Shown here piece after piece: positions 23,640 to 35,186 of a stretch of 64,000 bases of DNA. The position numbers were made by a program, and so were the translations under genes. Every line of letters begins with the position of its first letter. The stretch's first letter is position 1. The DNA is taken from the NCBI GenBank assembly GCA_951804985.1, contig OX638130.1, positions 122,463,593 to 122,527,592 of the forward strand, in the 5' to 3' direction. The notes below the pieces were generated by a model, which saw only the letters and a program-made list of their open reading frames with translations, ran no database searches and was not told the origin of the DNA. Source of the stretch: Dryomyza anilis. Its lineage: Eukaryota > Arthropoda > Insecta > Diptera > Dryomyzidae.

Positions 23640-24745
23640 TATAATAGGCACACTGCAATTTTAATTTCGGATTTATGTTAAATAATATAAAAACCACTTT
23701 GTTTGTGAATTTTACAAAATGTGGAACCCGAAATTTGAAATTTGAATTTGATGTTAAGAAAATAGAGCTCATTTTGATTATATATTTTTCAAAATATAAA
23801 AATTTGCACTTAGAATTCGAGGTTAAAAATATTAAGATTTTAATTAAAGCCCCAAATTTGAATATTTGTGTTTTAGGAAAAGAGAGAACAAAGTCTCTTT
23901 TGTTCATATATATCAGAAACATTTTGAAATGTGAATTTTGAATTTGGGCTAAAGAATATAAAATCTTATTTGAAAATGTAATTTAGAGATATTGAAATCT
24001 GTATTTAAAATTGAAGGTTAAGATTAGTAATAATTTATTTAAAGCACCATATTTGAGATAAGTAAAGAATATGAAGCCTATTTTGATCATGTATTTTACA
24101 GAATATTGAAATCTGAATTTTGAATTCGAGGTTAAGAATTTTAAGATCTTTTAATTAAAGCACCAAACGGAATTAAAGTGAGGGTAAGAAGATAAATTTC
24201 ATTTCGTACATATGTCATAAAAACATTTTAAAATTTAAATTTCGAATTCGAGGTAAAGAATATAAAAGTCTATTCTGTTCAAGTATTTTATAAAATACCA
24301 AAACATGTATTTTATAAAGTGTTCAAGTATTTTATAAAATACCAAAAAAATGATTTTAAAATTTCAGGTTAAATATAAAAAAGCATTTTATCTGCGTATT
24401 TAAAAAAATATAGAATTTGAAATTTATAATTTGAAGTTAAAAATAGTAACAATTTAATTGAACAACCAAATTCGAATTTTGAATTTAGTTAAAACAATAC
24501 AAAGTCTGTTTTGACCATGTATTTCACAAAATATGGAAATCTGAATTTATAATTCGAGGTTAAGAAAAGTAAGAATCTCACTAAAGCATTTAATTTGAAT
24601 TTTGAATTCGGGCCAAAGAATATAGCATTCATATTGACCATGTATTTTACAAACTATAGAAATTTTTATTTAGAATTCGAGATAACGAACAGTAAAATAT
24701 TCTTTAATACACAAAATATAAATTTTGAATTCAGTTTCGAAAAAA
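23640..24745 (+). repeat. Degenerate ~121-bp tandem repeat in the disco intron
   Basis: The phrase ATTCGAGGTTAAGAATAGTA or a relative recurs at about 23819, 24007, 24127, 24248, 24364, 24433, 24558 and 24680. Most steps are 116-125 bp. Shared unit words are AAAGCACCAAATTTGAATTT, TTTTGAATTCGGGCTAAAGA and TGTATTTTACAAAATAT. About nine diverged copies are present, with some partial. No coding capacity, though both strands happen to be open near 23602-23941. Confidence 0.8.
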
Positions 24746-25124
24746 CGATATTAATAACATATTTTTAACTTGGTTTTAAGTGAATTATTTTCTAAACATC
24801 TATGACAATCTTTAACTCGAACTTTTTCTGCTTCAATTCACTAAATCGAATTTTTAAACTCAACTTTTTAAATTTTCGTTGGTTTTAAATTTAAATTGAA
24901 TTTAGAATTAATTGTAATCTGTATCACATTAAAATAAACTATTAGAAATTTTAGTAATTTAAAACATTCCTAATTTATTTATATTGCACACAATTTACAA
25001 ATTGTGCGTAGTAGCACCAAATGTCAATGCCGACGGCAATTTTAAATCCAAAAAATTCACTTAATCCACAACAATTTTTTTTTATATAAAAATTAAAATT
25101 TATATAAAAATATTTTAAAAAAAT

Positions 25125-25131
25125 ACTTACA
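25125..25131 (-). other. disco: Splice donor candidate for the first disco exon
   Basis: On the minus strand the sequence is TTTGAATT|GTAAGTATTT, a near-perfect donor, 5.4 kb upstream of the coding-exon acceptor. It lies just 3' (in gene direction) of the GA/CA-rich island expected for a promoter and leader. Confidence 0.5.
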
Positions 25132-26400
25132 ATTCAAAGCAAATCCTTTTAAAAGCGTTCAAATGAATCCAATTGTTTTGTGTGTGTTTTTTTGTTTTTG
25201 TGAAATTTATTTTTTAAATTCCCACAAGATTTGTTGCAGCAAAAATCATTTGCAAATGTTTGTATTTCAATGAAATGTTTGCACTTTTAAGTTATAAAAT
25301 CACTTGATTGTTTTTTATTTTGAAATTTTTGTTTTGAATTATTTTTTTTTTATATGAAATGTTCTTGTATAAATTTTGTTCTTTATTTTTTTTTTGTTTG
25401 TAAATTCTTGAATGTTACTTCAAATTCACTCCTGCGCGTATGTATGTCCACTTCTCACAAAGTCGTGGGTGACACTGAGTATGCTGTTGGGTAGCAGACA
25501 ACTTCTTCGTCTCTGCCAACAGCCAGCAGCAAGCAGCAAGAATCAAAAACCAACAACAACAATCAAGTACGTACGTTGATGATGATGACGACGACGACAG
25601 CGAGCGACACACAGGCGACAATTTACTATTGAGAGCGCACAGAGCTAGGTACAAACTACACTCTATGTGGTTTGAGTGCAGGCAACGGCAACCAGGCACA
25701 AGGACGTTGAGTGTGTGTGAATGAGAGAGAGAGCGCGCGCACACACAATGAGGCAGGCAATAAGGCAGAGCACAGAGCACACAAACTATGCAAGATACGC
25801 ACAAGACGACAAGTTCAACGCAACTGCCCACAAATGTCTTTCGTGTGGAAACGTCAACCGTCGACATGGTCTCATCTTGCTGCGTACCTTCTGGTTGTTG
25901 TTGTTACTTGTTAATGTTGTTGTTGCCTTGCACTATGTATGACTGTGTGTGAGCTTGTGTGTGAGTGTTTGCTGTGCTTGTGGGGTAGGGTTTGGCTGGG
26001 TGAGTTCGATTTCGACTGCAGTGCTGAGAGTGAGTGAGCGCAATGACAACTCTATGTTGTAGCGTCGAAAGCGGCGCTGAGTTGACTTTGGTTTTGTCAC
26101 ACAGTGCGTCGAATGTGGTTCGTTTCTACATTGTTGGGCGCGTTGTTGGCTCAATGAATGAATGGGTGGTTGGCTGAGTTGTGCTCATAATAAAGAGAGT
26201 GCTCAGAGAGTTTGAGGCGGCAGAGCGCTGCGTTGTTGTTTTTGTAGGCAGAGAGTTGTTTGTGCTGTTTCTTGCTTTAACGCATTATTATGGACGCATT
26301 TTAAAACTCAAGGCAGGAGTATGAGTAACTTTTGAAACTTGGTAAATGCGCAGTGTGTTTCAAGTCGATAAAGCAGTTTTTGAGTATTTTTATATTATGA
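25132..26400 (-). promoter_or_regulatory. disco: Inferred disco leader exon and promoter island
   Basis: 25400-26260 is markedly GC-richer than its surroundings and has GAGAGAGAGAGCGCGCGCACACACA at about 25725-25748, GAGAG words, TGTGTGTGA runs and CAACAA triplets. GAGA-factor sites are frequent at fly developmental promoters. A minus-strand TATAAAA lies at 26393-26387; its expected start would be near 26362, where the initiator match is weak. Open frames here (e.g. 25867-25415 minus) are compositionally explained. Extent and start site are inference. Confidence 0.4.
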
Positions 26401-27019
26401 CCAATTGAGTGTTTTTTTTTTAATTTGTTTTATTTTTTTTTTTTTTTGAGAAATTTAAAACTGTGTAGTGTTCATTTAAATACACTTTTAAACATTTTTC
26501 CAATTTAATATTTGTTCTAAACTTAATTTAAATAATAACCTAATGCTTGGTTTTTACTATTTCATTTTCTGTCCGTATTATGTTTGAAAATTTCTCAAAA
26601 TTGTTGTTTATCGACATTGCAATGTTTAAAAAAAATGCATTTCAATTTCGTTTAACAAGATAAATATAAATTGTAAAGAAAGCATAAATAGCATACATGT
26701 ACCAAACTTTTTACGTCCAACAAAAAATTATGGGAAAACTTGTTTCGGAAAATAATTTTATAAAGCAAAATTTTATTTCAATAAAATTTTTGGATTTAAA
26801 AAAAAAACATTTAGTAGTATTTAATTAGAATTGATATGATTTGTTTTTAATTAAAAATCAATTTAAAAAACAGTAAAACAGAATATATCTTAAATTTTGA
26901 AATAGAATTATTTGATTAATAGAAATATTTAATATACAATATTTGAATATTTCGTAGGTGTAATGATAATAAATTATTGTGAAAATTATAGTTGGCTCAC
27001 AAGTTATTTATATAATTTG
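26401..27019. other. AT-rich spacer, nothing recognised
   Basis: Poly-T rich at 26410-26450, otherwise featureless. Confidence 0.45.
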
Positions 27020-27240
27020 ATCTGAAGTATAGTATAGTGCTGGACTTGCATTCTGAAGGTCTCGGGTTCCCGGCTTTGGCATGGGTGCTCGTGGTGATAT
27101 TAACCACAAACCGTAGGGAAGAGATTTAAGAGTACAATGAATATAGTCTGTCTGAGCGCTGTGGATCTTAGTAGATATTATAAACTTTAGTACTGTATGA
27201 GATCTATTTAAAAAACGATTCACTTACTTTACAATCAGCC
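27020..27240 (+). mobile_element. Second type of tRNA-derived SINE, 5'-damaged
   Basis: TAGTGCTGGACTTGCATTCT followed by GAAGGTCTCGGGTTCCCGGC reads like the anticodon arm and B box of a tRNA-derived head. The A box region is eroded (AGTATAGTATAGTG). The body (GGTGATATTAACCACAAACC, CTGAGCGCTGTGGATC) differs from the SINE at 6770 and 10095. One copy only, so the call rests on the head. Confidence 0.55.
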
Positions 27241-27299
27241 TATGACGCTCATTTTCAATACCAAGCATTCTAGATAGACATGTAATGTATAGTAAAAGT

Positions 27300-27440
27300 T
27301 TCGATATTATGGCTCTTTTGGTTTTAGCGTAAACTTGATATCAAAAGACAGACGGACGACCAAACTAAATCGACTCAGATGGTGACACTGGTCGATAATA
27401 TATAGACTCTTATGCTAGGTCGACTTCGCATGTTTTTTTT
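27300..27440 (-). mobile_element. Fragment with the GAGTCGATTTAG..GTCCGTCTGTC motif
   Basis: The minus strand reads CTGAGTCGATTTAGTTTGGT then CGTCCGTCTGTC. A sequence of the same type is at 51080-51260 (plus), with CTCCTGAGTCGTTTTACCGA and TGTCCGTCTGTCTGTT. This phrase is widespread in insect dispersed repeats. Boundaries are not visible. Confidence 0.4.
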
Positions 27441-27522
27441 TTTTTAATTAAGTTATTCTATTTTTGGAGTCAGTATACATAGCTGATTTTTTTCCTGTCA
27501 AGTATTAGTGCAGATCGGTATT

Positions 27523-27664
27523 ATCCCTAGTAGAAAATTACCCTTTTAAGGTAGACATGATCATGTCCAGATAATGTTCGTAATGTAACAGATCGGGTTA
27601 TGACAAGGAAAAAATTCCATGATCAGCTCCTGGTCATGACCTTATTACAATTTCTACTAGGGAT
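27523..27664. mobile_element. Compact 142-bp MITE with CCCTAGTAGAAA tips
   Basis: Perfect 14-bp terminal inverted repeats: ATCCCTAGTAGAAA (27523-27536) and TTTCTACTAGGGAT (27651-27664). Inside are ATGATCATGTCC, TGTAACAGATCGGG and CATGATCAGC. It shares tips and TGATC-type subterminal words with the 642-bp element at 12915-13556 and is best read as a deletion form of that family. Confidence 0.85.
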
Positions 27665-28430
27665 GCAAAGTTATAATCAAAATGTACTTAGCATACTTAA
27701 ATCAAACTATTTTATAAATTTACAATCCATGTTGGACTTAGTAGACTTAGTCAGTTTTTACATGGATATTTTCTAATATTCTAAATAGCCTTAGCAATTT
27801 CTAAGTTTGTGTGAAAATTATATCAAAATTTAAATCTGCATAAGTATCCCAAATACACTTTTTAGACCTAGCCTATTATGGAAAGTTCGATAAACACCTA
27901 CCAAATAATTTACCAATTTCAAGTAAATATGGAAATAAGTTAGATCCATTGAATACTGTTCTTTAATTCATACATTTTTTCTTCTTCAAATAAAAGAAAT
28001 TTGTGTGAATTTTTTGAAAAATCTATGGAGGAAGCCATATTACTTAAATTAGGTAAAAAATCTTTCGGTGTTCTTTTGCATACCGACCAAGCCTTCTTCT
28101 GAATTTCAAAAATTGAGATCCAAATAGGAGATAAATTTTATTGTAGAATATAAAATTTGTGGGAATCTTTATTTTCAAAAACATTTTATGCCTCACAATT
28201 CTAAATAAAGATTTTTTGGGAAAAATATAGAAATAATTAGATACTACCAAAGAATTTTTTGGAATATGTTTATAAAAATTTGTGGGAGTATTTATTGAGA
28301 ATTGTGCAGATTCTAAAAAAATAACTTTTCTTTTTAATACAATGTCAATGTATATAAAATAGCATTTAAACCAAACACATAAAGCTGTGCCCCAAGTGGG
28401 TTGACACATTTGCACCCAGCTCTCCTACTC
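27665..28430. other. AT-rich spacer, nothing recognised
   Basis: No gene seen. The 123-codon minus frame at 28415-28044 is K/I/F/Y-rich with no recognisable features, as expected by chance here. Confidence 0.45.
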
Positions 28431-28465
28431 TATTTAACGGCACACAGTCTCGCACTGTCTCAGTC
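28431..28465 (+). promoter_or_regulatory. Candidate core promoter (TATA box plus initiator)
   Basis: TATTTAA at 28431-28437 is followed by the arthropod-type initiator TCAGTC at 28460-28465. The +1 A at 28462 is 31 bp from the TATA start, normal spacing. It stands at the sharp left edge of a GC-rich island (28431-29690). No downstream gene is visible, so it may drive a non-coding RNA or be chance. Confidence 0.3.
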
Positions 28466-29700
28466 GCACCGCCGCTAACTGTTTGCACTGCGCTGCATAG
28501 CTCTTTTCCGCATTGTCGCCTATTCCAGCAATAGCACTAGCACCAACACTGGACCATGTACCGCGGTTGACATGCGACGTTGGTGACCATTTCTGTTCGT
28601 CGTATATACCAAACAGGAGCACACTCAGCATCTGCAGTTCCATGCGCTCTTTCTCTGCAACGACAACGACTCTTGCTCTGCACGCATTTTTTTTTAATTT
28701 GTTCTTCTTTTATCGGACAGTGTCCTTCTCCAAATATTACACAGTGTAGCACATTATGTGCACTCATTCTCATTTTCTCTTTCTCTCTCTTTAACTATAT
28801 ATCTCTCTCAACGCACACCTTTTGCACTCACAACACATTATATAAAGCATCGCCCCACATACACCGCAACGTTCTTGTCCGGTCCCTGCAACCAGTTAGT
28901 CACTCAGTGTCCCCAACGCCTTCGCCGCATTTGTGTGTGACAGAGTTAAACCGAGAGCCAGCTAACTAAAGACTCTGCCATATGTATGACTGAAATGGCG
29001 ACTGTGTGGGGCTCACTTTGCGCTGCTCATGCTGCTTCTGCTGCTTGTGCTTCGGAATTGTCGTATTGTGTCCCCATCGTCGTCGTCGGAGTAGTGTTTT
29101 TGTTGCTGTGCTGTCTCTGCTTTTGCACTTTGTATTAAGTTTTTTGTTGTTGTCCCCAACCTCATTCTCAGTGCGCTCTCTTTAGTTGTCTCCAATTGTT
29201 GTTGTTGCTGTTACTTGTTAAATTTGTCATTTGTTGTGTCTTCATATGAATGGCTCTATGTGTGTGTGTGTGTCTCTCTCTCATGCAGTGCCTTGCGCTA
29301 TTTCACTTCCGCTCGTTGACTAAATGGCCATTTTGTCTCACTTACTCTGTTGCTATATGGCGGCCTGCACTTGTGTTGGAGGGTGTGTGTATTGCTGTTG
29401 TTGTTGTTTTTCTTGTACTTGCTTTTGTTGTTGTTGTGTGGGTGCTTTGATTTTATGCGACACTTAAAGTATTTGCGCGCCTCGTGCTCTTGTTGTTGCT
29501 GTTTTGTTGTGTAGTGTGTCGTATGTCGTATGCCGTTGGGTGGGGGCCAAAGGGGGTCTGACTGGTCTGCGCTGGTTTGGTCGGGTTTTACGAGCCAATG
29601 GCTTCGTGCGCTGGTGACAAAAACTTTGGTTGGCACTGCTCGTGGGTACGGCATGGGTTCTAATGTGTGCGCCATACATTATGTACTAAGTATATAAAAT
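28466..29700. other. GC-richer, CT/GT-rich island without recognised gene
   Basis: Contains CTCTTTCTCTCTC (28785-28800), TGTGTGTGTGTGTCTCTCTCTC (around 29260-29281) and TTGTTGTTGTTG runs. Several 60-130 codon frames exist on both strands, but their peptides are low-complexity. A regulatory element or untranslated exon is likelier than a protein gene. Confidence 0.4.
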
Positions 29701-30544
29701 GCTGCTATAGTTGGTTGTTTGAATTTTACATTGAAAAAATAAAATGTTTGTAATTTTTTATATATTTTTCTTTATTTTATGTTTTTTTTCTTATTAATGA
29801 TCATTTAATCTATAATCGACTGCATTGATTGTATCTCGCACAAATCTGACATAATGGCGCTGCGCACAGTCCACCGTTGTGTATTTGATTCAAAAATTCA
29901 AATATCAAAAATGATAAATTATTCCAATTTTATGGCAAATACAACATGCGTTAATAACAAATCAAAGAAATCTAGACATAACTTTGAATTTTTGTGCGCA
30001 CAACCCAAAAGAAAGAAATAATAATCACAAAAAAAAAATAAAAAAAAAAAAACAATTCCTGAAAACAAAAGCATGTGATTAATGATGTCGGAGGGAATCA
30101 TTTAGAAATTGACAAGCGAAATGTCAATGAGTTGAAAAATGCGTCAATAGTGTTGAGCAATAAAAAGGCGATTAAAGCATTTAGATTCAAAATAAAAAAT
30201 TATAAATTATGGAGGTTAAAATTAAGTATACGGTTGTATCAATTTTGTAAATTAAATTTTAAAAACACCCTGTATATCATTGGGTGTTCCAAATAGACCC
30301 TAACTCTAGACCCATTATTTTCATGTAATGAACCAAGGAATCAATATTAAAAATATGATTGGACCTTTTGTCATAACTGAAATAAGTAACAAAGCCCATT
30401 CGGTTTTAACCTTTTTACCTTGAAATATTTACCATACACGTTTTTGATAAAGTAATGATGATAAAAAACTACCTTCAAAAATACAAAAGATATGGAAAAT
30501 GTCAAAAATTTAATGTTAGTAAATCACACTAGTGCTCTGTAAAT
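29701..30544. other. AT-rich spacer
   Basis: No gene. ACACCCTGTATA at about 30266 resembles tips of some Tc1/mariner elements and recurs at 41211, but no partner end could be found. Confidence 0.4.
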
Positions 30545-31318
30545 TTATAAATTTCAATTACAACTTTTTATTAATAAAAAGTTATATATATAAAAAAAAA
30601 TATTTTAAAAAATTAATATTTGTTTGAAAAAAAAATATTTTTCGAACATTTATTTTTTCGAAAAATTTTTGTTTCGAAAATATATTTTTTTCGAACATTT
30701 TTTTTTTTATTGGATAATTTTTTTTTTGAAAAACTTTTTTTCTGTTATTTTTTAAATAAAATTTGTACAACAACACTTTTTTTCGAATTATTTTCAATTT
30801 TTTTTTTTTTTTGGAACATTCGTAAAAAAATATTATATTCATAAATATTGTGAACAAATTCATCAAAATGATGATTCATATTCATTGTATTGAATATTTC
30901 GTTCTTCACTATGATGTTCGATAGTACGAATAATTTATATATCGTCGTTGTAGAACGAAAAGTGACCAAATACATTTTTTCGAAAAACTTAAATTTAGAG
31001 TTTGTTGGTTAATATTATAAAAAGTAATTGATGCCTTTTTAAAGTAGAAACATCAATTGATTGATTTACATTTTCTTATCATGTGCTCAAAAACTTGAGA
31101 CCATCGATTAAAAATTGACAGATATATAAACATTTTTGTAAATGAATATTTGGCATTTTGAAAATGTATTTGGTTAATTTTCGTTCTACAACGACGATAT
31201 ATAATGAATGTATTCATCAATAATTTAATGAACGGTGGTATCAATATGATGAATATGGTGAAAAAATTCATAATATTTATAAATAAATTCATCATATTGA
31301 TGATATTTCTTTCTGTGA
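30545..31318 (-). mobile_element. Family A element, copy 3 (left half, inverted), with nested MITE
   Basis: On the minus strand it starts CACAGAAAGAAATATCATCA and follows 2489-3010: ATTCATCATATTGATACCAC, CGTTCATTAAAT, ATCGAACATCATAGTGAAGA, then the A/T-rich centre and AAAGTTGTAATT. The right half is absent. A 260-bp element interrupts it at 30941-31200. Confidence 0.75.
30941..31200 (-). mobile_element. MITE with CGTCGTTGTAGAACGAAAA tips, nested in family A
   Basis: Tips CGTCGTTGTAGAACGAAAAG.. (from 30943) and ..TTTTCGTTCTACAACGACG (to about 31197) form inverted repeats of about 36 bp, flanked by ATAT/TATAT. Host family A sequence is continuous on either side, showing the order of insertion. 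A second copy in the opposite orientation is at 50829-51074. Confidence 0.85.
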
Positions 31319-32940
31319 ACATTTAACAAATTTAAAATGTCAAAATTTCATACATTAGACAAATATCTTTTCATTATTTGATGAAAATATGTACTTCATA
31401 CATATATACGAAATTTTTTGGTTTCGCTAAAAAGATTTTCTAAATTTTAGTCATTAAAATTTTAAATTTCGAAATTGTAAATTGTCACTTTACATATTAG
31501 ACTATTTTTTCTATGTACCATGAAATAGTGAAATAGTGAAATAGTTTTTAGCTATTTAAGAAAACGATATTGCAGTATAAAATATACGTATTCCAATTGA
31601 ATTCAAATCGTTTAACTTCAGTAGACGATTTTAAGTTTGAATTATTTAAAATTCAATTGAAAATCAATTTTAGAACATGTCCGTTTATAAAATACTCACA
31701 CCAATTATAAAACAAATGTTTAGCATAAAATGTGTTTTTAGTTTCTCAGAGTTATTAAAATTCAAACATTTGATTCTTTCGAATCTGTTTCAATATTGAT
31801 TGAAAACATTAAATATTTAGTTTATAAAGAACTTTAGTGTTAAAATCACACTCAGTTAAGTAAATATTTAAAAAATGTTCACCATACCACTAAACCCCCT
31901 TTAAGCAAATCATGCAGCCAACACTGTCTACATTATGAATATCATTTAAAACTAAATATTTGTTATAGTTAAACATATTTGAAAACGAAATAGACATGCT
32001 TTGGTTTGTGTTGATATTTAGCAGAGTAACCGAACTATAAATTTTAAAAATAAAAATTTTTAAATAATAAAATATGAAGTTAGCCAATTTGCTGCCTTAG
32101 CCCAGTACTTTGCACAAAAAATCAATGAAACAATTCACGCAATATCTCACATGCTGCTGGATAGTGGGCCAGTTGAAGGCACCTTTAAAACAATAAAAAC
32201 GCCTTTAGGACGTTCATAACGTGCAAAACACCAACAACCATCAACGCCAACAGTTGCTAGCTAGCACAAGAAGTAGCAGCAGCAGCAGCAGCGGCAGCTA
32301 AACAACGCACTACGTTGCAGCCATAAATCTCAGACGTTGCTACTACTGATTACGTTGAAAATGGGGAAAACAAGTGCGCTGCCATCATCATCCATGATAC
32401 TAGCTGCTGGTGATGATAATAATGATGTTTTTGTTATTGGTGCTGCTACTGCTGATGATGCGAATCATGATGATGATCATGATTGCCTATGAGTTGTTTA
32501 ATTAATCTTAAAGCTCATCAGGCCATAGCAGACTACTTGAAACAGTTGCGGTTTTTTTTTTTTTTTGTTGGTACGTCTTTTGCTATGTTCTACGATATTT
32601 TGAGAAAAGTTCACGCAATCATAAATGCAGACAGAGAAATACAGACAGCCAGAAATACAGACAGCCACAAATACCGACAGACGAATGGACAGACAGACAG
32701 TCATACTGTAATGAGAGCGCGTATCTAAAACTCAGAATAAGTTCTATCAGAGTTTGCTATAATTTGACGGTGTATTTTAATACTATATTTAACAAAAGCT
32801 GCGATTTAAATTGTAGGTACTGATTCATTTATTTTAAATTTTATTAAATATTAAAGAGTAAAATTAAAAAACATATATTTGAATATTAAAACATTCTTAA
32901 ATAAAATTTTTCAATTATACTTTCCTAACTACACCGACAG
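31319..32940. other. Non-coding; GC-richer island 32200-32740
   Basis: 31319-32190 is AT-rich and empty. 32265-32300 has AGCAGCAGCAGCAGCAGC. 32400-32480 has ATGATGATGATCATG-type words, and 32620-32700 has ACAGACAG repeats. A possible enhancer; no gene recognised. Confidence 0.4.
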
Positions 32941-34164
32941 AGTAAAACGTTAATATCATATACGAGAGTATTATATTTGTGTGGAACATGTTTTATGATT
33001 GTGACAATCATGCTACCTACATGATTGAAGTAATAATGGTGATATATTTCTCTCACAGATCTTGTTAGAGAGTATTATAAATAAGTGAATCACATTTTAT
33101 GATTGTGGCAATCGTGTAGCATAATTGAAATTTTAATGTCAGCGCAGATCAAAATGATGTATTCAATCATTTAATATGATTGAAAAAATTTTAAATCCAA
33201 CACGAAACAAATTTTCATCAATATCCTTAAACATATGATTTCCGGAATGATGGTATCATTACCATTAAAATTACATCTACGTTAAATCAATGCTATTTAA
33301 TTTATACGTTTGCTATAATCATTTACTAATACTTATATATTAAGAAAACAGAATATTTATGTGAGCGCTGCTGCAACTACTTACGAAAATAAAATAATTT
33401 ACTACAAAAATTCTAATATGCATTACTTGTATTTATTGCGTGTTAGAAACTTGGATTAAAAGTATAAACATAACAAATTTTGTATGACTTAGGAGATGTT
33501 TCCCATAAACACTTCGAAAAATGTTATATTTATGGTAGATTCACGGCTACTACTCATGAAATAACTAGTCTGTTTAAATTAAACATATACTCCTTGGATT
33601 GTAACGCTTTTGCTATTAACATTTTGTAAAAATCACAAAAAATATTTGACTTCAGAAATTAGCAAGTAAAATATTGTTTATTGCTCTAACACCTTTCAAA
33701 CATCTTTTGCTTCTCAGTGTATATAAAATCAATCACAAATCTTTCCTTATCTTGAATATTTTATATGATTTGACATAGTTTAATGAATTTTCAAGCATTT
33801 AATAATTCCATGATTTTCGAATGATCCTAGTTAAACTTACTGTGATTAATTCAGAAATTTGCAAGTAAAATATTGTTTATTGCTCCAACACCTTTCAAAC
33901 ATCTTTTGCTCTCTTAGAGAATCTATCTTGAATATTTTATATCATTTGACATAGTTTAATGAATCATTTAATCATTTAATAATTCCATGATTTTGGAATG
34001 ATGTTAGTTAAACTTACTGTATTTAATCTTCGTTTTATTAATTTGTCTGTCGTTTCCATGTTTGCTCTATTTATATATTTTATTATATTTTGCTCACAAA
34101 TCTTTCTCTATTTGTTTTTCTTTATCGTTTAATATGATTGAATCAAATATGCAATCTAATACAT
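32941..34164 (+). repeat. ATGATT/AATCAT-rich repeat with a 199-bp direct duplication
   Basis: The stretch is packed with ATGATTG, GACAATCATG and TTTAATATGATTGAA. 33651-33846 is repeated at 33850-34022: both have CAGAAATT.GCAAGTAAAATA, ACACCTTTCAAACATCTTTTG, TTGACATAGTTTAATGAA and ATAATTCCATGATTT. The offset is 199 bp. Probably a diverged foldback element; ends not defined. Confidence 0.65.
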
Positions 34165-34587
34165 ACACTCAGAAAAAATCTCATAAAATCGCATTAAAAT
34201 ATGTCAATAGAACAATTGAGGAGTTCATTTCCAAAACGTGAAACGAAGATAGGTTTACTAAAACCTGAATTACTGGTACTTGATGGTAGCATCAAATTGG
34301 ATCAAAGGTATTTTCCATTCCCAGAATTTTCCTTATCTCGATAGTATATTCACTTTTTTTAAATTATATTTTTTGGACAGTATATTTTTAAATAAAGACA
34401 TTTTATTTTTAAGTGAATAGCACGTTTTGGAAATGATTGATTTAATAGTATACAAAAAGTAAATATTTTCATTCAAAAACACAAAAATAATGTAATATTA
34501 TTTTGTAGTATTTAATGAGATTTACCGATTGAACTATTATTTTAATAATAAAAACTATTAATTTTCTGTTATATTTTTTCTGAGTGC
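34165..34587. mobile_element. MITE, CACCCAGAAAAAAA family, copy 2, interrupted
   Basis: Starts CACTCAGAAAAAATCTCATA and ends TTCTGTTATATTTTTTCTGAGTG. Family words CGCATTAAAATATGTCAATA and GATTTAATAGTATACAAAAA are separated by an unrelated insertion at 34225-34436. Confidence 0.8.
34225..34436. mobile_element. 212-bp MITE nested inside a MITE
   Basis: Perfect 16-bp terminal inverted repeats TCATTTCCAAAACGTG (34225-34240) and CACGTTTTGGAAATGA (34421-34436). The flanking CACCCAG-family sequence resumes at 34437. No other copy of this element is seen in the window. The target duplication is not clear (ATTGA-like on both sides). Confidence 0.85.
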
Positions 34588-35186
34588 AGCACATTTGAAA
34601 ACACATCTTCAAAACAACCATTTATTTCCGGAATGATGGTATTATAACTATTAAACGTAGATCTATTAATCATTGTTAAATCAATTCTTCATTGAATTAT
34701 ATGTTTGCTACAATAATGTATTATTTATAAAATAAATAACAAATCCTGCTCTATTTGGATTTTGTAATCATTTGACATGTTTGTGTAAAACATTTTAAAT
34801 CAAGCATCTTTGTGTCATTAATTATGTTTTATTTCCATGTTTGCTCTAATCATAAAATAATGATAACATTCAATCAAAGAATAAATTTTAAATATATAGA
34901 ATTATGTCAATCAACTATAATCCTAAACATCAAACTACGATTGCAGCATTTAGTATAGTTTTATTTTAACTATACAATAATCGAACTGATGATTCATATA
35001 ATAACGATATGTTTAAATAATCTTTAAAACAATAACATCATAATAGTTAAGATAAGATTAACATTATCCAAAATTTCAATTGATTTTTATTTTTAATTTA
35101 AATAATTAAATCAATTTTTAAACAAAATCAAAATTTCAATCAAAAAATCTCAATCAATCCTACAATTCTAAATTAAGTTAAAAATG
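34588..35186. other. AT-rich spacer related to the AATCAT-rich repeat
   Basis: ATTTCCGGAATGATGGTAT recurs here (34625) and at 33238, so this is probably part of the same degenerate repeat as 32941-34164. No gene. Confidence 0.4.

Larger units (their letters stand above)
19757..25130 (-). other. disco: Inferred 5' UTR intron of disco
   Basis: Bounded by the acceptor at 19756 and the donor GTAAGTATT starting at 25130 (minus). No coding frame with protein character lies inside. 19900-21620 is GC-richer and dense in CGATCG/GATCGTCG and TGATCA words, so it may be a regulatory block. 21620-21730 holds TTGCTG triplets. 22040-22260 and 22740-23600 show nothing recognisable. The donor-acceptor pairing is inferred; an RNA read would settle it. 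Confidence 0.5.

Noticed and set aside
25415..25867. 150-codon minus-strand frame with Cys-rich peptide
   Set aside because: Lies in the GA/CA-rich island, and the peptide is explained by CA, GT and CAACAA tracts. No domain.
29298..29675. 125-codon minus-strand frame
   Set aside because: Its middle is Q/N/K low complexity from CAACAA triplets, with no recognisable domain.
30582..30975. Frames rich in K, F and I on both strands
   Set aside because: They fall in the A/T-rich centre of a family A element.
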